From: an uncultured beta proteobacterium
GTDB taxonomy: Bacteria; Pseudomonadota; Gammaproteobacteria; Burkholderiales; Burkholderiaceae_C
Reading direction: 5' to 3'
NCBI GenBank assembly: GCA_903885415.1
Contig: CAISIP010000169.1
Coordinates: 1-27,991 of the forward strand
DNA length: 27,991 bases
Part shown: positions 21,943-27,991 of the stretch, piece after piece
Layout of the letters: every line of letters begins with the position of its first letter
How positions within the stretch are numbered: the first letter of the stretch is position 1
The notes under the pieces: model-generated
Database searches by the model: none
What the model saw: only the letters and a program-made list of their open reading frames with translations
What the model was told of the DNA's origin: nothing
Translations under genes and position numbers: made by a program

Positions 21943-23955
21943 CTACACCAGCCGCCGCTTGATCCGCTGGTCCCACTCCCGCGTGAGTATCTTGCGCTCG
22001 CCCTCGTAGGCTTCGAGCCTGCCCGTCACATGCCAGTGGGTCTTGGTCGCCGTCATTGCAGAATAGGTTTCGGTGCGCAGCTTCCAGTCGCCGCGTGAGC
22101 GCTCCTCGCTCCAATGGCATTCCTGCCGCGCCGACAGCGGATCGCCGGGCAGGATGCTGTAGCTCTCGCGCCCGCAGGACCAGGTGCTCATGCCGTGCTC
22201 GGCGATCGTGCTCCTACCGAAGTCGTCGACGATGCGCAGCCGATGCTCGCCGGTGCGCTGGTCGATGGTCAGCTCGCGCAGGTTAAAAGCCTTGTCGACC
22301 TCGATCAGCTTGACCGGCGCTGCGGCCTCGGCCGGCGCAAATGCCGGCGCCACCTCGGAGCGTCGCGACCGGCGCACCGGCAGCTCGACGAAGCTTGCGC
22401 CCTGATGAACCGTCAGGGTCACCGGTTCGGGTGCGGGCCAGATCAGCGGCCAGTAGCTGGTCGACAACGAAACCCGCAGCTGGTGGCCCTTCGGAATCCG
22501 GACGGCCACATCATCGAGCTGGATGCGTACCGTGTAAACCCGGCCGGGCTCTAGGGGCTGCGGGTGCTCGTGGCCGTCGCGATGGCACAGGTTCAGCACG
22601 GCATAGCTCAGGCGCGAGGCCGCGCCATCGGGCCATACCGCATTGAGCCGCACTGCGACATGCGCCACCGGTCTGTCGGCGCTGAAAGTCAGCTGCACGA
22701 CGGCTGCGCCGACCAGGTCCGTGTCCTTGGTCAGCGCCGCACTGTCGAAGCTCAGCGACAGCGCATCGTCGCGGCGCTGGTCACCCGGGAACTCCGCTCC
22801 CATCCAGATGATGCAGTACTCGCCGCTATCGGCCCCCACGGTCTGCGCCGAACTGATGGCGCGCCTGGCCAAGACGCCCCGGGTCTTGTCCAATCCGTCC
22901 CGGTTCAGATACAGCCGTTGCCAATCGTGCTGATCGGCCGGCCAGGTCTGGTCGCTGACCCAGCGCCCCGGTATATGCGAGACCCAGGCGCCCGGGCGCC
23001 CGAGGTCCATGATGTAGGTGCGAAACGCCGGATCCTTTTCGACGCCGGTGGCCGCGTCCTTGAGCCAGCGGTCCCACCAGCGCAGTGCCTCCTGCAGAAA
23101 GCCAATGCGCGGCTCGGGAACCGCGAAGTGCGGGTACTTGTGCGCCCACGGGCCAATGATGCCTTTCACTGGCGCCTGCACCGTGCCCACCAGGCGCGGC
23201 ACGGCATTGGTGTAGGCGTCGTTCCAGCCGCCAACGGCCAGCACCGCTGCGTCGATGGCGCCGATGTCTTCACACACCGAGCCGTGCTTCCAGTAGGCGT
23301 CGCGGTGCGGGTGTTCCAGCCAGGCGATGGCCAGCAGCGGCTCGGCCTGCAGCCGCTCCAGCCACATCGCACGCCAGCGCTCGCCCACCAGCGCCGGGTC
23401 GGGCGGGCGCGAGGAATAGGCGAACATGGTCGCCGACCAGCCAAGGTTCTCGTTCAGCAGGCAGCCGCCCTTGTAATGGATGTCGTCGGTGTAACGGTCG
23501 TCGGTGGAGCACAGCGTGACGATGGCCTGCAGGCCTGCCGGGCGCAGCGCCGCCACCTGCAAGGCGTTGAAGCCGCCCCAGGAAATACCCATCATGCCGA
23601 CCCGCCCGGTACTCCAGGGCTGGCACACCAGCCAAGCGATCACCTCGACCGCGTCGTCAAGTTCCTGCTGCGTATATTCGTCGTGCATCAGCCCGTCGGA
23701 GTCGCCACTGCCGCGCATGTCGACGCGTACGCAGGCATAGCCGTGTCCTGCGAAATAGGGGTGCGTCAGCGCGTCGCGCACATGCGTGCCGTCGCGCTTG
23801 CGGTACGGCAGGTACTCCAGGATGACCGGCACCGGATTTTTCGCCGCGTCCGCAGGCATCCAGATCCGAGCTGCCAGCCGCGTTCCATCGGCCAGCGCGA
23901 TGAACGTGTTGGCAATCTCGCGAACCTTGCGCGGGAAGGACTTGATGGTTTTCAT
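21943..23955 (-). CDS. CocE/NonD-type serine hydrolase
   Basis: 670 residues from the ATG at 23955 (minus strand), with GGAG upstream. The frame extends to 24078, but that leader is Arg/Gly-rich and lacks a ribosome site. The N-terminal alpha/beta-hydrolase domain (about 1-300) shows RVDMRGSGDSDG, a nucleophile elbow GISWGGFN (S near 125), the acid in GGWNDAYTN and the His in GPWAHKYPH. The C-terminal half is a jelly-roll domain (GVYTVRIQLDDVA-like strands, GHQLRVSLSTSYWPLIWP). This is the architecture of X-Pro dipeptidyl-peptidase/cocaine-esterase proteins (PF02129 plus PF08530), which cleave acyl or peptide bonds. There is no signal peptide, so it is cytoplasmic. The substrate is unknown, and no clear tie to the C1 operon exists. 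Confidence 0.9.
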   Translation of the reverse strand: MKTIKSFPRKVREIANTFIALADGTRLAARIWMPADAAKNPVPVILEYLPYRKRDGTHVRDALTHPYFAGHGYACVRVDMRGSGDSDGLMHDEYTQQELDDAVEVIAWLVCQPWSTGRVGMMGISWGGFNALQVAALRPAGLQAIVTLCSTDDRYTDDIHYKGGCLLNENLGWSATMFAYSSRPPDPALVGERWRAMWLERLQAEPLLAIAWLEHPHRDAYWKHGSVCEDIGAIDAAVLAVGGWNDAYTNAVPRLVGTVQAPVKGIIGPWAHKYPHFAVPEPRIGFLQEALRWWDRWLKDAATGVEKDPAFRTYIMDLGRPGAWVSHIPGRWVSDQTWPADQHDWQRLYLNRDGLDKTRGVLARRAISSAQTVGADSGEYCIIWMGAEFPGDQRRDDALSLSFDSAALTKDTDLVGAAVVQLTFSADRPVAHVAVRLNAVWPDGAASRLSYAVLNLCHRDGHEHPQPLEPGRVYTVRIQLDDVAVRIPKGHQLRVSLSTSYWPLIWPAPEPVTLTVHQGASFVELPVRRSRRSEVAPAFAPAEAAAPVKLIEVDKAFNLRELTIDQRTGEHRLRIVDDFGRSTIAEHGMSTWSCGRESYSILPGDPLSARQECHWSEERSRGDWKLRTETYSAMTATKTHWHVTGRLEAYEGERKILTREWDQRIKRRLV

Positions 23956-24102
23956 GGGCGCTCCGGCTCTGGTTTCCAACCACTGTAACAAAGGGCCGCT
24001 GGCGCCTGCTCTGCCTTCGGGCCACCGCACACGCGGTGCTGCTACGATCCGCCGGAGGCTGTCGATCGATGGCCGCATTCACCCATCCGAAGGGAGATTT
24101 CA
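23956..24102. promoter_or_regulatory. Divergent promoter region, with ribosome site AAGGGAG
   Basis: 147 bp between the divergent CocE-type and ketopantoate-reductase-type genes. AAGGGAG at 24090-24096 lies six bases before the GTG at 24103 and fixes that start. TACGAT at 24043-24048 resembles a -10 element, but no matching -35 box was seen. Confidence 0.4.
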
Positions 24103-25029
24103 GTGCGTATCACCATTATGGGCAGCGGCGGCGTAGGCGGCTATTTCGGCGCCCGGCTGGCGCAGGCCGGCTGCGACGTCAGCTTCGTCGCGCGTGGCGC
24201 GCAGCTGGCGGCGCTACGCGACAACGGGCTGCGCATCGAGAGCCCGCTGGGCAACCTGCACCTGCCCAAGGTCCAGGTCACCGATCGTCCGGTGGACATC
24301 GCTGGTGGCGCAGACCTGGTGCTGCTGGGCGTCAAGCTGTGGGACACCGAAAGCGCCGCCGCCGCCATCCGCCCGCTGATCGGCGCCGAAACGGCAGTGG
24401 TCTCGTTCCAGAATGGGGTGGTGAAGGACGACATCGTGCGCGGTGTGCTGGGCGCAGGTAGCGTCATCGGCGGCGTCTGTTACATCGGCGCCAGCATCGC
24501 TGCGCCCGGCGTCATTCGCCATACCGGACAAATGCAAAAACTCGTGTTCGGCGAATTCGACGGCTCGAGTTCGGCGCGCGTCACCCGGCTGCGCGACGCC
24601 TGCGCCGCGGCCGGAATCGACCATGCACTGAGCCCGCAAATCCGCCGTGTGCAGTGGGAGAAATTTGTCTTTCTGGTCGGCCTCTCGGCCACCACCGCGA
24701 CAGCACGGCTGCCGATTGGCGCGATCCGCGCGAACCCGCGCGCACGCACTTTTCTGCACGACCTGATGAACGAAGTGGTGCAGGTTGCGCGCGCCGAGGG
24801 CGTCGACCTGCCGGCCGATTTCGCTGCTGACCGAATGGCATTTTGTGACCAGTTACCGGAAACCATGACCTCGTCGATGCACCATGATCTGGAGCGCGGC
24901 GGCCGGCTCGAAGTCAACTGGCTCAGCGGCGACGTGGTGCAACGGGGCCTGCGCCTGGGCATTGCAACCCCGTGCAACCGCGCTGTTTTCGACCTGCTGT
25001 CGGTGCGCAGCGAAGGGCTGGCGGCATAG
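24103..25029 (+). CDS. 2-dehydropantoate 2-reductase family protein
   Basis: 308 residues from the GTG at 24103. A Rossmann NADP(H) motif GSGGVGG (7-13) opens the protein, followed by FVARGAQL, LLGVKLWDTE, SFQNGVVKDD and, in the second half, a WEKFVFLVG segment with the conserved Lys of the ApbA/PanE family. C-terminal helices carry the SSMHHDLERG / EVNWLSGDVV stretch, also conserved. PanE reduces ketopantoate for coenzyme A synthesis. Paralogues of this family reduce other 2-oxo acids, and many genomes have several, so the pantothenate role is not certain. It is followed 47 bp later by a glutamine amidotransferase gene. Confidence 0.9.
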   Translation: MRITIMGSGGVGGYFGARLAQAGCDVSFVARGAQLAALRDNGLRIESPLGNLHLPKVQVTDRPVDIAGGADLVLLGVKLWDTESAAAAIRPLIGAETAVVSFQNGVVKDDIVRGVLGAGSVIGGVCYIGASIAAPGVIRHTGQMQKLVFGEFDGSSSARVTRLRDACAAAGIDHALSPQIRRVQWEKFVFLVGLSATTATARLPIGAIRANPRARTFLHDLMNEVVQVARAEGVDLPADFAADRMAFCDQLPETMTSSMHHDLERGGRLEVNWLSGDVVQRGLRLGIATPCNRAVFDLLSVRSEGLAA

Positions 25030-25076
25030 ATAGTCCGTCGCATCGCCTCGTTGCGAAGCTTTTTTCTGGCGTTTAA

Positions 25077-25805
25077 ATGGCATCAACGATCCTGGTCATC
25101 CAACACGAAGACGACGGACCACCGAGTTGGGTCGGCCAGTGGCTGAACGCGTCGGGCGTGGCCCTGAAGGTGTTGTATCCTTTTCGCGGCGACAAGATAC
25201 CGGCGGCGGCTCCACCCCACATCGCGGGTCTGCTGGTCATGGGGGGATCCATGGGGGCTAACGACGACGCCGTCCACCCTTGGCTGGGCGACGAGCGCGC
25301 TTTGATGGCGCACTGCGTCGAAAACGATATGCCTGTATTGGGAATCTGTCTGGGCGGGCAAATGCTGGCGACGGCCATCGGCGGGGTGGTCACCCGGGCT
25401 CCGGTGTCGGAGTTGGGCGTTTACGCCTTTGACGTCCATGGTGCGGCCGCCGGTGACCCGCTGTTTGGGCCGCTTGCGCGCACCAAGGTCGTGGCCGGCC
25501 AATGGCATCAGGACTACATCGCTGCGCTGCCAGAACACGCAACGGTATTGGCCGGCAATGCCAATTGCCCGGTGCAGGCCTTTCGTGTCGGTCAAAACGC
25601 CTACGGCGTGCAGTTCCACCCAGAGGTCGACCGGGCCCTATTTTCCGACTGGGTGGATGGCGCCATCGAGGTGGTGGAAGAAAGCGGGCGCGGGATGGAA
25701 GAAGTGAAGGTAGAAGTAGGCAGCGCGCAAGCGCAACTGCATGCAACCTGGAAGCCGATTGTGCAGTCCTGGGCCCGCAGGGTGCATTCCTACCGGGGGA
25801 GCTAG
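25077..25805 (+). CDS. Class I glutamine amidotransferase-like protein
   Basis: 242 residues with the class I triad visible: nucleophile C91 in LGICLGGQMLA, and H181 plus E183 in VQFHPEVD. A GGSMGAND oxyanion loop precedes it. Stand-alone GuaA-like amidotransferases of this kind hydrolyse glutamine or related gamma-glutamyl compounds, sometimes with a synthetase partner. No synthetase is encoded nearby. The C-terminal 50 residues (VEESGRGMEEVKVEVG...) form an extra helical tail. It is cytoplasmic with no signal peptide, and no clear ribosome site precedes the ATG at 25077. The role is unknown. Proximity to a hydantoinase/oxoprolinase-type gene may hint at amide or gamma-glutamyl metabolism, which is weak inference. 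Confidence 0.87.
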   Translation: MASTILVIQHEDDGPPSWVGQWLNASGVALKVLYPFRGDKIPAAAPPHIAGLLVMGGSMGANDDAVHPWLGDERALMAHCVENDMPVLGICLGGQMLATAIGGVVTRAPVSELGVYAFDVHGAAAGDPLFGPLARTKVVAGQWHQDYIAALPEHATVLAGNANCPVQAFRVGQNAYGVQFHPEVDRALFSDWVDGAIEVVEESGRGMEEVKVEVGSAQAQLHATWKPIVQSWARRVHSYRGS

Positions 25806-25848
25806 CGCGTCGGCCATGGGCGCGGCGCCTACAGTATCCTTGGCGCCC

Positions 25849-27870
25849 ATGCCAACGCCCAACCCGATAGCGCCCGCACCCACCTACCTTGTCGGCGTGG
25901 ATACCGGCGGCACCTATACCGACGCGGCCATCATCGAAACGCAGGGCCACCGGGTGGTGGCGCGTGCAAAGGCCATCACCACCAAGGGCGACCTGGCAAT
26001 AGGCGTCAGCGAGGCCATCACGCGAGCGCTCGCGCAGCTTGGGGCCGGTTGGCGCGCGCAGGATATCCGGCTGGTGTCGGTGTCGACAACGCTGGCGACC
26101 AACGCGGTGGTCGAGGGCCACGGCAGCGCGGTGGGGGTGCTGCTGATCGGTTTTGACGCGGCGATGGTGGCGCGCACCGGAATCGCCAACGCCTTTGCCG
26201 GCATGCCGGTGGAAGTGATCGCCGGCGGCCACGACCACAACGGCGACGCGCTGGTGGAACTCGATCAGGTGGCGCTGGAGTCGGCGCTGCAGCGCATGGC
26301 GCCCAAGGTGGACGCATTTGCGGTCGCGTCCACCTTCGCGGTTCGCAATGCGGCGCATGAGCACGCGGCGCGCGCGCTGATCGTCGCGCGCACCGGCAAG
26401 CCGGTCACCCTGTCCTGCGAGTTGTCCAGCGCGCTCGATGCGCCACGCCGCGCACTGACGGCGGCGCTCAACGCGCGCCTGATCTCGCGCGTCTCGACGC
26501 TGATCGAGGCGGTGAACCGGGCGATGGCGCAGCTGCACATCGATTGTCCGCTGATGATTGTCAAGGGTGATGGAACGCTGGCGCTGGCCGAGAGCGTCGC
26601 TACCCGGCCGATCGAAACCGTCCTGTCCGGGCCCGCAGCGAGCCTGGTCGGCGCGCAGTGGCTGTCGGGGCTCGACAGCTTCATCCTGTCGGATATGGGT
26701 GGAACGACGACCGACCTGGGTGTGCTGATCGACGGCCGGCCGAAGGTCAGCGAGAACGGCGCCGAGCTCGGCGGCTGGCGCACCATGGTGCGGGCCATCG
26801 ACGTGCGCACCATCGGCCTGGGCGGCGATAGCGAAGTTGCACTGCTCGCCGGCGGACGCATCGGCATCGGGCCGCAACGGATCGTGCCAGTGGCGCTGCT
26901 CGGCGCGCGCCACCCCGAACTGCTGGCGCTGCTGGAGGCCGATCTGGCCGACATCGACGGCGGCTCGTCCTTGCACGGACGCTTTGTATTGTTGCCCTTC
27001 GGTTCCCGCGCCGGCCTGGCACAGAGCGAGCTCAGCGACCGCGAGCGCGAATTGCTCGCAAAGGTGAGCGAGCGTCCGCAACCGCTGCGCCGCCTCGCGC
27101 CTTCTCTGGCCGCGCAGCGCACCATCGCGTCGCTCAAGCGCAAGGGCCTGCTGCAACTCGGCGGCCTCACTCCATCGGACGCGGCGCATGTACTGGGCCT
27201 GCAGAACAACTGGTCGGGTGAGGCAGCACGCATGGCGACGCAGCTGGCCTGCAGGCTGCGCGAGATGCAGTTCCCGACGCCCGAGCGCACCGAAGCCTTC
27301 GCCCGCGAGGTCTGGAGCGAGACCGTCAGGCTGAGCGCGCGCGCCGTGCTGGAAACCGCCTTTGGCGAGCCGCTGCGCGAATCGCGGCTGGTCGACGCGG
27401 TCTGCTCTGGCGCTGGCGCCATCGGGCTGGCGCAAGTGCGGATTGCGCCTGCTATAGCGGTCGTCGCGGTCGGCGGACCGGTGCGGGTCTACTACGCCGA
27501 GGTGGGCCGTCGGCTTGGCTGCGACGTGGTATTTCCCGAGCACTTCGAGGTCGCCAACGCCGTCGGAGCCGCCACCGGCGTCGTGGCGAAGGCGGTGACC
27601 GTTCGGGTGGACGGCGACGGCAGCGGCCTGTTTCTAATGCACTCGACGGTCGGAACGCGCCAGTTCAGCGATGCCGCAGCGGCCATCGCGGCGGCGTCGG
27701 ATCTCGCGCGCCAAAGCGCACTCGACGCTGTGCGCGCGATGGGCGCAGCCGACCCGCAGGTCAAGCTCAGCGTGCGCAAGCAGATGTTGCCCAACGCGCG
27801 CGGCGACGCTGGGCTACTGGAAGCGGTGGTCGTCGCCGAGGCCATCGGACGGCCGAACGCAGCAGCCTGA
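25849..27870 (+). CDS. Hydantoinase/oxoprolinase family protein (HyuA type)
   Basis: 673 residues from the ATG at 25849; an ATG at 25816 would add 11 residues. The actin-like ATPase fold is shown by LVGVDTGGTYTDAAII at the start, VSTTLATNAVVEG (Hydant_A_N domain) and LSDMGGTTTDLGVLIDG in the core, and a C-terminal GGPVRVYYAEV. HyuA proteins hydrolyse hydantoins or 5-oxoproline with ATP and usually work with a HyuB subunit. Here no hyuB follows: the next gene is on the opposite strand two bases away. N-methylhydantoin (giving carbamoylsarcosine, then sarcosine) would connect to the C1 theme, but this is speculative. Some ASKHA relatives of this family act as activators rather than hydrolases. 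Confidence 0.88.
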   Translation: MPTPNPIAPAPTYLVGVDTGGTYTDAAIIETQGHRVVARAKAITTKGDLAIGVSEAITRALAQLGAGWRAQDIRLVSVSTTLATNAVVEGHGSAVGVLLIGFDAAMVARTGIANAFAGMPVEVIAGGHDHNGDALVELDQVALESALQRMAPKVDAFAVASTFAVRNAAHEHAARALIVARTGKPVTLSCELSSALDAPRRALTAALNARLISRVSTLIEAVNRAMAQLHIDCPLMIVKGDGTLALAESVATRPIETVLSGPAASLVGAQWLSGLDSFILSDMGGTTTDLGVLIDGRPKVSENGAELGGWRTMVRAIDVRTIGLGGDSEVALLAGGRIGIGPQRIVPVALLGARHPELLALLEADLADIDGGSSLHGRFVLLPFGSRAGLAQSELSDRERELLAKVSERPQPLRRLAPSLAAQRTIASLKRKGLLQLGGLTPSDAAHVLGLQNNWSGEAARMATQLACRLREMQFPTPERTEAFAREVWSETVRLSARAVLETAFGEPLRESRLVDAVCSGAGAIGLAQVRIAPAIAVVAVGGPVRVYYAEVGRRLGCDVVFPEHFEVANAVGAATGVVAKAVTVRVDGDGSGLFLMHSTVGTRQFSDAAAAIAAASDLARQSALDAVRAMGAADPQVKLSVRKQMLPNARGDAGLLEAVVVAEAIGRPNAAA

Positions 27871-27872
27871 GA

Positions 27873-27991
27873 CTATGCCGCGCCGGCGTCCTTGACGCGC
27901 AAGCCGGTCGGGTCGTACGGCGCAAACAGCGATGCATCGGCGCCAACTCGAACGCCGGCCACCTCGATGTCGTAGCGGCCGTTCATGATCC
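27873..27991 (-). CDS. C-terminal end of a dimethylglycine/sarcosine dehydrogenase-like protein, partial
   Basis: Reading the minus strand from the right edge, 38 codons precede a TAG at 27875-27873. The peptide contains RYDIEVAGVRVGA, then LFAPYDPTGLRV, and ends DAGAA. The 'YDIEVAG...A...PYDPTG-R' ending closely resembles the last beta strands of the GcvT-like domain in dimethylglycine/sarcosine dehydrogenases and related FAD oxidoreductases. Such enzymes demethylate dimethylglycine or sarcosine and hand formaldehyde-level carbon to THF, which fits the betaine theme. Only the tail is visible, so the family call is tentative. It converges with the HyuA gene, with two bases between stops. Confidence 0.5.
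   Translation of the reverse strand, partial: IMNGRYDIEVAGVRVGADASLFAPYDPTGLRVKDAGAA

Noticed and set aside
25390..27543. A 717-codon antisense frame across the amidotransferase and HyuA genes
   Set aside because: Same composition artefact; both sense genes have intact catalytic motifs.
1..27991. Mobile elements, CRISPR arrays, tRNA or rRNA genes
   Set aside because: No transposase, integrase, terminal repeat, regularly spaced repeat array or tRNA-like cloverleaf was recognised on either strand.

Overview
The window is high-GC, densely coded DNA (short gaps, ATGA/GTGA overlaps, GTG and TTG starts) from a proteobacterium. A PhaM-type polyhydroxyalkanoate granule protein with a basic Ala/Lys/Pro tail points to Burkholderiales (Betaproteobacteria). 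This is inferred from gene content only. No rRNA, tRNA, CRISPR array, insertion sequence or phage gene was seen, and no stretch over 300 bp lacks a gene.

Layout. (1) About 1-4494, + strand: a small secreted DUF2946-like protein (5' end outside the window), a TonB-dependent outer-membrane receptor, a secreted Asp-box/sialidase-fold protein with a Cys-rich motif, and a secreted thioredoxin-fold protein. These look like one envelope locus for metal, plausibly copper, acquisition. (2) 4601-8228: unrelated genes, namely a VOC/glyoxalase-fold protein (- strand), a secreted alpha/beta hydrolase, PhaM and a FIST-domain sensor protein ending at a strong stem-loop. (3) 8331-21929, + strand: the main feature. 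A GlxA/GbdR-type AraC regulator is followed by twelve tightly packed co-directional genes: corrinoid protein, DUF1638 protein, small 'virulence factor'-family protein, MetV-like Cys-rich protein, MetF-like methylenetetrahydrofolate reductase, pterin-binding methyltetrahydrofolate:corrinoid methyltransferase, RACo-type corrinoid reactivator (2Fe-2S plus ASKHA), betaine-aldehyde dehydrogenase, choline dehydrogenase, phosphorylcholine phosphatase, homocysteine S-methyltransferase and an EamA transporter. (4) 21943-27991: a CocE/NonD-type hydrolase (- strand), a ketopantoate-reductase-family enzyme, a class I glutamine amidotransferase, a HyuA-type hydantoinase/oxoprolinase and, converging from the right edge, the C-terminus of what looks like a dimethylglycine/sarcosine dehydrogenase-type protein.

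How the genes fit together. Phosphocholine to choline (PchP), choline to betaine aldehyde (BetA) and betaine aldehyde to glycine betaine (BetB) would supply a methyl-rich compound. The homocysteine methyltransferase could take one betaine methyl to make methionine. The corrinoid protein, pterin methyltransferase, reactivator and MetF/MetV pair link corrinoid-bound methyl groups to the tetrahydrofolate C1 pool. The homocysteine, pterin and B12 modules plus a separate reactivator also equal the parts of cobalamin-dependent methionine synthase (MetH) split over separate genes. The direction of flux (methyl oxidation or methionine synthesis) cannot be read from the sequence. No MttB-family methyltransferase, the usual methyl donor enzyme for such corrinoid proteins, is in the window. 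This choline/betaine-linked, split corrinoid C1 island is the best candidate for an under-described system here.
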